From positions 1-8,435 of the forward strand of contig CALFYC010000230.1 of assembly GCA_937952895.1 (NCBI GenBank): a stretch of 8,435 nucleotides of DNA. Reading direction: 5' to 3'. Positions within the stretch are counted from its first letter, which is position 1. Every line of letters starts with the position of its first letter. The translations under genes were made by a program, and so were the position numbers. Source of the DNA: an uncultured Neisseriaceae bacterium (GTDB taxonomy: Bacteria > Pseudomonadota > Gammaproteobacteria > Burkholderiales > UBA11063). The notes under the pieces are model-generated. The model made no database searches. It worked only from the letters and a program-made list of their open reading frames with translations, and had not been told where the DNA came from. Below, piece after piece: positions 1 to 5,889 of this stretch.

Positions 1-53
1 TCAGAAATCTATATTCTATTATCAAAGGATTATCATTCAAACTGAGACACTAC
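1..53. mobile_element. Partial copy of the miniature inverted-repeat element, cut by the window edge
   Basis: Aligning 1-53 with 1190-1242 gives about 46 of 53 identical bases, including the first 26 in a row. The match ends at CACTAC, the inner part of the terminal inverted repeat of the complete copy at 1175-1243. The left end, which should start GGTAGTG, would lie before the window. Both copies have the same orientation. The right end overlaps the 3' end of trhO, so the TAG stop of that gene is the TAG in the element's GTAGTG end. The outermost base is T here instead of C. A target duplication cannot be tested because the left flank is missing. Confidence 0.7.
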
Positions 54-1081
54 TTTTTTTTTAATTGGTTTTTTGATTTGTTAAAGATATTTGAGCCTTT
101 AATTATACCTTTACGTAACTCTTTTTGCTCTTCTTCTGGTAATTGAATAATTTTTTGGCATTCTTCACTACAACAATTTTGATAATTAGTTTTGCACTCT
201 TCACATTGAATAAATAATAAATGGCACCCTTGATTAGCACAATTAGTATGAATATCTGATGGCTTACCGCATTGATGGCATTTAGCAATAACCTCATCAC
301 TAATTTTCTCGCCAAGTCTTCCATCAAATACAAAGTTTTTACCACGAAATTTATTAATTAGACCTTTTTGTTTTACAATGTTAGCATAATTAATTATGCC
401 GCCTTCTAGGTGATACACTTCTTTAAAACCTTTGTGTAACATCCAAGCGCTAGCTTTTTCACAACGAATTCCACCAGTGCAATACATAATAATTTTTTTA
501 TTCTTCTTTTCTTGCATCATATCAACAGCCATTGGCAACTGATCACGAAATGTATCACTAGGGATCTCCAAAGCATTCTCAAAATGACCAACTTCATATT
601 CATAATGATTACGCATATCAATAACCGTTACATCTGGGTCCTCAGTTAATTGATTAAACTCTTCCGGAGTTACATACTTACCAGATTTAGACATATCGAA
701 GCTTTCATCATTAATGCCATCCATAACAATTTTTTCACGCACTTTAATTTTTAACATCCAGAATGATTTACCATCATCACTAACCGCTGTATTTAGACGC
801 AGATTATCTAACTCCGGATGAGAAAACAAATATGCTTTAAAATGTTCAAAGTTATTACTTGGGATACTAATTTGTGCATTAACTCCTTCTTGTGCCACAT
901 AAATTCGACCAAACACTTTTAAATCATAAAGTTTTTTATACATTTCATCGCGAAATTCAAGTGGATTGTCAATTTTAAAATATTTATAAAATGAAATTGT
1001 AATACGTGGAACTGTTTCTTGAGAAAGTAATTCTTTGGATTCATCAGCTCGCAATAAGTTATATAATTTAGGCTTTTTCAT
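50..1081 (-). CDS. trhO: TrhO, tRNA uridine(34) hydroxylase (rhodanese-like, YceA type)
   Basis: 343 residues, close to the E. coli protein (about 350). TrhO carries out oxygen-dependent hydroxylation of wobble U34 in certain tRNAs, giving 5-hydroxyuridine, the precursor of cmo5U and mo5U; it acts in the cytoplasm. The order of parts is typical: an N-terminal acylphosphatase-like region (residues 25-115, with ISFYKYF at 29-35 and a VFGRIYVAQEGVNAQIS stretch at 56-72), a rhodanese domain (about 140-240) with the active-site loop CTGGIRC at 201-207 (catalytic Cys201), and a Cys-rich tail (Cys 268, 271, 281, 286, 293, 296, 303, 304, 308) that looks metal-binding. The ATG at 1081 is preceded by TTGGAAAA at a normal Shine-Dalgarno distance. 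The C-terminus after NIFNKSKNQL is only KKK then TAG, shorter than in E. coli, and the stop lies in a mobile-element end. It looks monocistronic, and the family assignment is firm. Confidence 0.96.
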   Translation of the reverse strand: MKKPKLYNLLRADESKELLSQETVPRITISFYKYFKIDNPLEFRDEMYKKLYDLKVFGRIYVAQEGVNAQISIPSNNFEHFKAYLFSHPELDNLRLNTAVSDDGKSFWMLKIKVREKIVMDGINDESFDMSKSGKYVTPEEFNQLTEDPDVTVIDMRNHYEYEVGHFENALEIPSDTFRDQLPMAVDMMQEKKNKKIIMYCTGGIRCEKASAWMLHKGFKEVYHLEGGIINYANIVKQKGLINKFRGKNFVFDGRLGEKISDEVIAKCHQCGKPSDIHTNCANQGCHLLFIQCEECKTNYQNCCSEECQKIIQLPEEEQKELRKGIIKGSNIFNKSKNQLKKK

Positions 1082-1110
1082 TTATTTTCCAATTTATCTT
1101 ATTAAAATCT

Positions 1111-1139
1111 ACTATAAATTTGTAAATAGTTAGTTTAAC
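1111..1139 (-). promoter_or_regulatory. Possible trhO promoter
   Basis: On the minus strand TATAGT (1116-1111) matches the sigma70 -10 consensus at 5 of 6 bases. A weak -35, GTTAAA (1139-1134), lies 17 bp upstream. Transcription would start about 25 nt before the ATG, leaving room for the GGAA ribosome site. In DNA this AT-rich such matches are common, so this is tentative. Confidence 0.3.
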
Positions 1140-1166
1140 ATAATATTTTTACTTTTTATACATTTT

Positions 1167-1251
1167 AATGAAACGGTAGTGTATAAATTTCAGAAATCTA
1201 TATTCTATTATCAAATAACTACCATTCAAAATGACTCACTACCAATGAAAC
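1167..1251. repeat. 8-bp direct repeats (target site duplication) flanking the miniature element
   Basis: AATGAAAC occurs at 1167-1174 and again at 1244-1251, directly abutting the two ends of the 69-bp element at 1175-1243. A perfect 8-bp match at exactly the element borders is what a transposase that makes 8-bp staggered cuts leaves behind. Confidence 0.75.
1175..1243. mobile_element. 69-bp miniature inverted-repeat element (MITE-like), complete copy
   Basis: The segment begins GGTAGTG (1175-1181) and ends CACTACC (1237-1243), perfect 7-bp terminal inverted repeats with weaker complementarity further in. It is bracketed by a perfect 8-bp direct repeat. It has no coding capacity, so it would depend on a transposase encoded elsewhere. 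A second copy, about 87% identical over the shared part, lies at 1-53. The GGTAxTG end and the 8-bp duplication resemble what I recall of IS1-family ends, whose duplications are about 8-9 bp. IS1595-like elements also make 8-bp duplications, so the family is unproven. It sits upstream of the probable trhO promoter and could affect that gene's expression. Confidence 0.72.
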
Positions 1252-1495
1252 CATTTAGTCATTTTTACTATTTAAATACCCTTTTCAAACTTCTTTATGT
1301 ATCATCATAAGGAATAATAAACTTGAGTTAATATTTAAAATAATTTAACTTAAATAAATTATCATGCATCAAATTCGTTTATAAATCAAGAAAAACAATA
1401 TATATGTATATTGAGAGATTGGCTGCTTTATTTTAACAATAAAGAGTACTTAATATTATAATTCCCTAGATAGAGTCCGTATACTTTTAACAAAT
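1252..1495. other. Gene-free AT-rich intergenic DNA
   Basis: No convincing reading frame, RNA gene or strong promoter is seen here. The only structures are a small hairpin CTTTATT/AATAAAG (1426-1432 and 1438-1444, 5-nt loop) and a string GATAGAGTCCGTATAC (1469-1484). The latter loosely recalls an IS256-type end but has no partner. The region may be decayed DNA between two minus-strand transcription units. Confidence 0.5.
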
Positions 1496-1534
1496 CAAAA
1501 AATATTAAAGGCACTTAAAGTGCCTTTAATATTT
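1496..1534 (-). terminator. Rho-independent terminator after the lipoprotein gene
   Basis: AATATTAAAGGCACTT (1501-1516) and its exact complement (1518-1533) form a 16-bp inverted repeat, 17 bp if the next A-T pair (1500/1534) is added, with a GGCAC/GTGCC core. On the minus strand the stem runs into TATTTTTTG, giving the U-tract. It lies 12 bp past the lipoprotein stop codon. It reads best for minus-strand transcripts. Confidence 0.9.
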
Positions 1535-1545
1535 CTCTAATATAG

Positions 1546-2889
1546 CTAATTGGTAAATCCATCAACTACATTGCCAACACTTTCCAACATACCAAATTCT
1601 ATAGAATGTGAAAATTGGCCATTTTTGTCCTGCTTAACTCTAACAGTCTGCATTAATAGGTTACCATACTTATTATTTTGAAGAACAATCATATGATCTT
1701 CAGCCGGAGTACTTTCAGTAGCTGGAATATCAGGTAAAAATAAAAATTTTTCAACTTCAAAATTAGTAATTACCCCAAAATCATATTGAGGAGAATTTAC
1801 AAAGTATGGATTATTTGATTCCAGCGGCATCAATAAAATATTAGAAACATTTTCACTCAACCGACCAGTTGCAAAATAAAAATGATTGCCATGAATTGTA
1901 AGTGTATGCGGATAAGAGTATTTTTGATATATCGTCTCAATACCTAAAACCCTAGTTGAGGCCGAATTTTCTTGGGTAATTTCAATATTATTATTATCAT
2001 CATCATTTGATGATTTAGTTAATGAATAACGATATGAACTTATACTTTCATTTGGTAAAGTTCTATAAACACTGTCTAATATTGCATAATCTGTTCTTGG
2101 TTCACCTGCGTGACTATCAATTAAACCACTTTCCGAATTAATTATATACTTTTGAACTACCCCACCACCAAATTCACTTCCAGTATAACCGGTTAAATAT
2201 CCAAAATTTTTATTTGGATCAAATTGAAATGGTTGATACTCCATATCTGAACCAAATAAATATAAGATAGAAGACTGAATTGCACTAAGACTTTCTTGAT
2301 TGCTAGGATATACACCTAACCATTCGCTCGCATAAGCAAAAGTAGAAGATCCGGTTAGGTAAAGAAGTCTTGTTTTACCAAAATCACGATATGTCATATA
2401 TAAAGGAGTTTGAATAGCTGCCGGATTTGCAGCAATTTGTGGAAGCGTTATTTTATGAGAGGTTATATGATCTAGGTTAATTATATTATTTTCAATTGGT
2501 AAATCATCAATTTCTAAAGCATCACCCCCTAATAAAACATGTAAAACGCTTTCACCAGCATTTGATGCATGGCTTAAATAAGCGCTTTGTATTGGACATT
2601 TAAATGACACTGATTTAAAAAGATTTGAAATTGACCCATCAGCTTGAACCGCATATTGCGAAACTAACCCCATTGTACCATCGCTTTCACATTTAGTACC
2701 TGACTCCATATTGGAAACAATATATAAGTAATTAATCCCGCTAGAGGAAACTGTATTTGAGCTTACTGGATTTGCAGGCACATGATTATCCAAAGAGTTG
2801 CTGCTAATGTTATTGCTATCTCCACTACCCCCATTACAAGATACCAGTAAACTTGATAATACAACTAATGCTAATATATTTTTCTTCAC
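1546..2889 (-). CDS. Secreted lipoprotein, possibly a degenerate beta-propeller; function unknown
   Basis: 447 residues from the GTG at 2889. This start gives a classic lipoprotein signal: M-KKN, a hydrophobic stretch, then LLVSC with lipidated Cys18. The residue after Cys is Asn, not Asp, so outer-membrane sorting by Lol is expected. An in-frame TTG seven codons upstream (2910) has no good ribosome site; the GTG is preceded by AAGAAAG. After Cys comes a Ser/Asn-rich linker (about 19-52), then a body of about 390 residues with scattered strand motifs such as YLYIVSN, VSQYAVQADGSI, YLTGYTGS and HFYFATGR. These recall YVTN/lactonase-type propeller proteins (xSQYxxxxDGxL), but the repeats are weak. 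Cys67 and Cys98 could form a disulfide. It lies 93 bp downstream of the propeller gene with no terminator between, so the two are probably co-transcribed. I do not recognise a specific family. Confidence 0.8.
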   Translation of the reverse strand: MKKNILALVVLSSLLVSCNGGSGDSNNISSNSLDNHVPANPVSSNTVSSSGINYLYIVSNMESGTKCESDGTMGLVSQYAVQADGSISNLFKSVSFKCPIQSAYLSHASNAGESVLHVLLGGDALEIDDLPIENNIINLDHITSHKITLPQIAANPAAIQTPLYMTYRDFGKTRLLYLTGSSTFAYASEWLGVYPSNQESLSAIQSSILYLFGSDMEYQPFQFDPNKNFGYLTGYTGSEFGGGVVQKYIINSESGLIDSHAGEPRTDYAILDSVYRTLPNESISSYRYSLTKSSNDDDNNNIEITQENSASTRVLGIETIYQKYSYPHTLTIHGNHFYFATGRLSENVSNILLMPLESNNPYFVNSPQYDFGVITNFEVEKFLFLPDIPATESTPAEDHMIVLQNNKYGNLLMQTVRVKQDKNGQFSHSIEFGMLESVGNVVDGFTN

Positions 2890-2902
2890 GACACACTTTC
2901 TT
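2887..2902 (-). promoter_or_regulatory. Ribosome-binding site deciding the GTG start of the lipoprotein
   Basis: On the minus strand AAGAAAG (2902-2896) is followed by a 6-nt spacer and GTG (2889-2887). It is purine-rich but weaker than GGAGG. It favours this start over the upstream TTG at 2910, whose 5' side reads TTTGGGTAA with no usable site. Confidence 0.5.
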
Positions 2903-2982
2903 AAAAACAATTACCCAAAGTTCACTAAATTTTTGATAATTTAAGTAAATTATAACTTTGATTCTAGAAGATAATTTTTCAA

Positions 2983-3966
2983 TTATTTAACAACACAAAT
3001 AATTTGACAACTGTTATATACAGGAATATTATTGAGAAAACCGGCCACAACATTTGTAAATCTAATTTTGGTTTCACTATCTACTATGTTCCAATTAAAG
3101 CCATCTTGTGAATTGGCAATTAATCCATTTTCTCCAACTACAACAAATTCTCCATTTCCGTATGTTACACTATTTAAAGAAGATGTATTACTGAAAGGAT
3201 TCTTAACCCATGACTCTGCAAATTTAAAATCATGGGTTGAAATAATTGTTCCATTTGAACCAACTGCTAGAAATTCTCCAGCAGCCCCAGAACCATAAAC
3301 CACACCGAGAAGATCTTCAGATGTTGGGCTTGGTTGTTTTGTCCAATTTGACCCATCTATAGAAGTTAAAATAGTGCCATTATCTCCAACTATTACAAAC
3401 ACACGACCATTATAATTCACACTGTTTAAAACATTATTTGAAACATTTTTAATGCTCCATTGCTCACCATCCTCAGAAGTTAAAATAGTCCCATTATCCC
3501 CAACCGCAATAAAACTTACACCACTCATTCCAGATGATACACTTCGGAGGTTATATAAAGTATGACTTACATGAAATTTCCATTTAACACCATCATTAGA
3601 ACTTAAGATTAACCCTTTTTCTCCAACCGCAACCATCTCGCCTTTAGAACCTGTCACTATTCCCAAAATTTTTTGATCAGTTCCTAAACCATTCTCAGAA
3701 TAATTCCAATTTATTCCATCTGTCGATATTATTAAAGAACCATTATCACCGACCCCAAAATATTTACTTTCATTAAATGTCATTCCATATATACTATTCC
3801 TTGGATTAGGGTTGTAAACTGCTTCCCAATTATTTCCATCATCTAACGATTTTAAAATCACTCCAGATTCTCCCATTGCAATAAATTGGGTGTGCACACT
3901 AGCTAGAGCATTTCCTATAACTAGCAACATACCAATTGCATAAATAAAAATTCTTAAACTTTTCAT
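2983..3966 (-). CDS. Exported seven-repeat beta-propeller protein (BNR/Asp-box, YCF48-like)
   Basis: 327 residues from the ATG at 3966. The N-terminus is a Sec signal peptide (MKSLRIF, hydrophobic core, ALA at 20-22, then SVHT), so the mature protein is periplasmic or secreted. The rest is seven tandem repeats of about 40 residues of the form F-x-A-V-G-x-N-G-x-I-x-x-S-x-D-G-x-x-W. Their conserved Trp are at about 47, 87, 129, 170, 208, 253 and 292. DGxxW is an Asp-box-like turn, as in BNR/sialidase and Ycf48-type propellers, and seven copies suit one closed seven-bladed ring. Repeat 6 is aberrant (HDFKFAESW replaces the DGxxW turn). The C-terminal tail has two Cys (CQIIC) that may pair. The ORF could be opened 4 codons upstream (3978), but the GGAG before 3966 decides the start. 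No enzymatic residues are apparent, so a binding or assembly role is a guess. Confidence 0.88.
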   Translation of the reverse strand: MKSLRIFIYAIGMLLVIGNALASVHTQFIAMGESGVILKSLDDGNNWEAVYNPNPRNSIYGMTFNESKYFGVGDNGSLIISTDGINWNYSENGLGTDQKILGIVTGSKGEMVAVGEKGLILSSNDGVKWKFHVSHTLYNLRSVSSGMSGVSFIAVGDNGTILTSEDGEQWSIKNVSNNVLNSVNYNGRVFVIVGDNGTILTSIDGSNWTKQPSPTSEDLLGVVYGSGAAGEFLAVGSNGTIISTHDFKFAESWVKNPFSNTSSLNSVTYGNGEFVVVGENGLIANSQDGFNWNIVDSETKIRFTNVVAGFLNNIPVYNSCQIICVVK

Positions 3967-3976
3967 CAGAAACTCC
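3964..3976 (-). promoter_or_regulatory. Ribosome-binding site for the propeller gene
   Basis: On the minus strand GGAG (3976-3973), a 6-nt spacer (TTTCTG), then ATG (3966-3964). The upstream in-frame ATG at 3978 overlaps this GGAG and has only an A/T run before it. Confidence 0.75.
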
Positions 3977-4006
3977 ATTATTAAAAAATTTTAAGCTATT
4001 TTTTAA

Positions 4007-4035
4007 ATTATATCATAAAAACATAGTCTAGTAAA
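4007..4035 (-). promoter_or_regulatory. Promoter of the propeller-lipoprotein unit
   Basis: On the minus strand there is a perfect extended -10, TGATATAAT (TATAAT at 4012-4007), with TTTACT (4035-4030; 4 of 6 matches to TTGACA) exactly 17 bp upstream. Transcription would start near 4000, giving a leader of about 34 nt before the GGAG and ATG. Confidence 0.65.
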
Positions 4036-4060
4036 ATTTTTACAATAGACATGTAAGCAA

Positions 4061-4079
4061 TTATTATCATTGATAATAA
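4061..4079. repeat. Perfect dyad TTATTATCA-T-TGATAATAA, possible operator
   Basis: A 9-bp perfect inverted repeat with a 1-bp centre in the divergent intergenic region, about 25 bp upstream of the -35 of the leftward promoter. More TGATAA-type motifs follow at 4115-4120, 4128-4133 and 4139-4144. The half-sites contain GATAAT, as Fur boxes do, but their orientation is inverted relative to the usual TGATAATnATTATCA arrangement, so I do not call it a Fur box. AT-rich DNA makes such dyads less surprising. Confidence 0.35.
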
Positions 4080-4137
4080 ACCCTAACCACCCAAATTTAG
4101 ACCAATTTGATTTCTGATAAATATTATTGATAAACCA

Positions 4138-4166
4138 TCGATAAGCCTACCAATTTAAGTTATAAT
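4138..4166 (+). promoter_or_regulatory. Possible promoter of the glycosyltransferase-RND unit
   Basis: TATAAT at 4161-4166 with TCGATA (4138-4143; 4 of 6 matches) 17 bp upstream. A second perfect TATAAT lies at 4174-4179 but lacks a good -35. Transcription from the first would start near 4173, about 30 nt before the ATG at 4204. Confidence 0.4.
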
Positions 4167-4203
4167 ATTGGACTATAATGTGTAAATAGTTGTGTGATTT
4201 ATT

Positions 4204-5856
4204 ATGGCAAAACCGATAAGCTTAATTAAAACATTTATCCTTGTTGCATTAGTTGTGAATTCCGTTGGAATGTTTTTACCATCTCTAAGTAGTACTTTCA
4301 CTCCTTATTACGGTAGTATTGCTAAACATATTATTCAAACTAACAATTGGAATGATTTAATCTTTTCAGGCCATGATTGGTTAGATAAACCACATCTTCC
4401 ATTTTGGTTAACTGCACTATCTTTCAAAGTTTTTGGAGTTAGCACATTTTCTTATGTATTACCTGGATTTATTTTTTATATTATTGGATTATTCTTTACT
4501 TACAAATTAGGCACATATTGGTTTAATAGCGAAACTGGAATTATTGCAGCACTACTTTATTCAACCAGCTTACATTTATTGCTCTCCAGTATTGATGTTC
4601 GAGCTGAAGCTTACCTATTAGGAGAAATAATGCCTGCCAGCTATTTTTGGTTAAAATACAATGATAATTTTAATTTTAAACATCTAGTTACTGCAGCAAT
4701 ATTTACCGCACTTGCTATTATGACAAAAGGAATTTTTGTTTTAATTACCATTATTAGTGGTTTGGCTACATTGTGGATTTATAACAAGAACTGGGGAAAT
4801 TTTATTAGCTTAAAATGGTTACTCGGGTTAGCTTTATCTATAACTCTCATTGGACCAGAGTTAATCGCTTTATACCAACAGTTTGACCTTCATCCTGAAA
4901 AGATAGTTTTTGACCACACACACGTCTCTGGGCTTAAGTGGTTCTTTTGGGATAGCCAATTTGGTAGATTTTTTAATACTGGCCCCATAATGAGCACTAA
5001 TCCCCCCCCCTTTCATTATTTATTTTTTGTGCACACTTTTATGTGGTCATTTCTACCTTGGTCACCAATTTTTTTAATTGCACTCTATCAAATAATTAGA
5101 AATTATAAATTACTTGTTCCTAAAGATCCATATATATACTTATTAGGTTCATTTTTTATAACATTTATTCTGTTTAGTGTTACTACTTTTCAAGTTGATC
5201 ACTATATCAATATTCTATTACCTTTTGCATGTATTTTAAGTGCTCAATTATTAGTTAGGAATTTACCATACGTTAAACTTTATATTACCTATACAGAAAT
5301 AACCATTTCGGTAATTTTAATGTTAGCCACTATTTTAATTAGCCCAATTCTATTTAACGGTTTTATTTTGATCATTATAGAAATATTAGCAATTCTGACT
5401 CTAATTTTATCTTATACATTAAAATCTCTAGATAGAGCTCTATATACCTTAATAATTCCAAGTATGACAATCTTAGTCATATTTATTTTAGTAAGCTTTA
5501 CCAATGGAATCGAATATGCTAAATATGATGCTGGTTATCAAATTGCTAAAATATTAGACCAAGAAAAGCCAAATCCTATTAAAGGTTATCAAGTAGATCT
5601 ATTGAGTTTAGATTTTAATGCTAATTCTTCATATCAAAATATTGAATCCTTGGGTACTATGGATGATAAAACATACTATTTAGTAACAACAAAAGAGAAT
5701 TTTTTAAAGTTAAAACCAAGCCTAGATAATTTCAAGGTTGTTAAATCTGATGTAAAAGGCTCTGATATTAGCACTTTTATTAGTGGTAAATTTAACACAG
5801 AAACATTTAATAAAAATTTAAAACACTATATAGTACTAGAAATAAACCCAATATAA
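4204..5856 (+). CDS. ArnT/PMT-type polyprenyl-phosphate-sugar glycosyltransferase (GT83-like), possibly phase-variable
   Basis: 550 residues, the same length as E. coli ArnT. Family members are inner-membrane enzymes that move a sugar from a polyprenyl-phosphate carrier onto an acceptor such as lipid A on the periplasmic side; the sugar and acceptor cannot be assigned here. Family marks seen: membrane segment 1 (about 8-27), the loop WLDKPHLPFWLTALSFKVFG at 59-78, DVRAE at 131-135, an AIMTKG segment at 171-176, PPPFHYLFF followed by FLPW (267-286), and VDHYINILLP at 331-340. Many further hydrophobic segments are followed by a soluble C-terminal part (about 440-550). The first loop reads FTPYYGSIAK where ArnT has an acidic PDExRYAEI, so a usual acidic residue is missing. 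Codons 267-269 are a run of nine C, where one-base slippage would truncate the protein to 290 or 298 residues. As sequenced the frame is intact (ON). No clear ribosome site precedes the ATG. The RND gene follows after 30 bp. Confidence 0.88.
   Translation: MAKPISLIKTFILVALVVNSVGMFLPSLSSTFTPYYGSIAKHIIQTNNWNDLIFSGHDWLDKPHLPFWLTALSFKVFGVSTFSYVLPGFIFYIIGLFFTYKLGTYWFNSETGIIAALLYSTSLHLLLSSIDVRAEAYLLGEIMPASYFWLKYNDNFNFKHLVTAAIFTALAIMTKGIFVLITIISGLATLWIYNKNWGNFISLKWLLGLALSITLIGPELIALYQQFDLHPEKIVFDHTHVSGLKWFFWDSQFGRFFNTGPIMSTNPPPFHYLFFVHTFMWSFLPWSPIFLIALYQIIRNYKLLVPKDPYIYLLGSFFITFILFSVTTFQVDHYINILLPFACILSAQLLVRNLPYVKLYITYTEITISVILMLATILISPILFNGFILIIIEILAILTLILSYTLKSLDRALYTLIIPSMTILVIFILVSFTNGIEYAKYDAGYQIAKILDQEKPNPIKGYQVDLLSLDFNANSSYQNIESLGTMDDKTYYLVTTKENFLKLKPSLDNFKVVKSDVKGSDISTFISGKFNTETFNKNLKHYIVLEINPI
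5002..5010 (+). repeat. Homopolymeric C9 tract inside the glycosyltransferase gene
   Basis: Nine consecutive C encode Pro267-Pro269, all as CCC, a codon otherwise scarce in this gene. With eight C the frame meets TAA at 5075-5077; with ten C it meets TAG at 5097-5099 (present coordinates). Poly-C/poly-G runs of this length within surface-glycosylation genes are a known hallmark of slipped-strand phase variation. Confidence 0.85.
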
Positions 5857-5872
5857 AAATATTTATTTAAAT

Positions 5873-5889
5873 AGGAATAATTTAGAGTG
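5873..5889 (+). promoter_or_regulatory. Ribosome-binding site deciding the GTG start of the RND gene
   Basis: AGGA at 5873-5876 is followed by a 10-nt spacer and GTG at 5887. The protein then starts VWLTRISINNPHFATV, where RND permeases normally begin. The first in-frame ATG lies inside membrane segment 1 and is too late. Confidence 0.75.

Noticed and set aside
54..62. T9 (A9 in trhO) as a phase-variation tract
   Set aside because: It encodes the last lysines next to the stop codon, so slippage would change only the extreme C-terminus, and A/T runs are expected in this AT-rich DNA.
103..345. Minus-strand 80-codon frame
   Set aside because: It is an out-of-frame shadow of the Cys-rich tail of trhO.
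1245..1310. Plus-strand 21-codon frame starting MKPFSHF
   Set aside because: It has no ribosome site, starts inside the target duplication and is too short to support as a gene.
1426..1444. Hairpin CTTTATT/AATAAAG as a terminator
   Set aside because: The stem has only one G-C pair, there is no proper T-tract, and no gene ends nearby.
1469..1494. GATAGAGTCCGTATAC string resembling remembered IS256-type terminal repeats
   Set aside because: Only one end is present, with no inverted partner in the window and no target duplication; the match rests on memory of one short sequence.
2929..2976. Promoter between the propeller and lipoprotein genes (TTGAAA and TATAAT on the minus strand)
   Set aside because: The two hexamers are about 22 bp apart, too far for a normal sigma70 promoter, and there is no extended -10.
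3032..3298. Plus-strand 88-codon frame
   Set aside because: It lies antisense within the propeller gene, whose seven protein repeats and signal peptide are convincing.
4061..4079. Calling the dyad a Fur box
   Set aside because: The half-sites are in the opposite order to the standard 7-1-7 arrangement, so the resemblance is only in GATAAT content.
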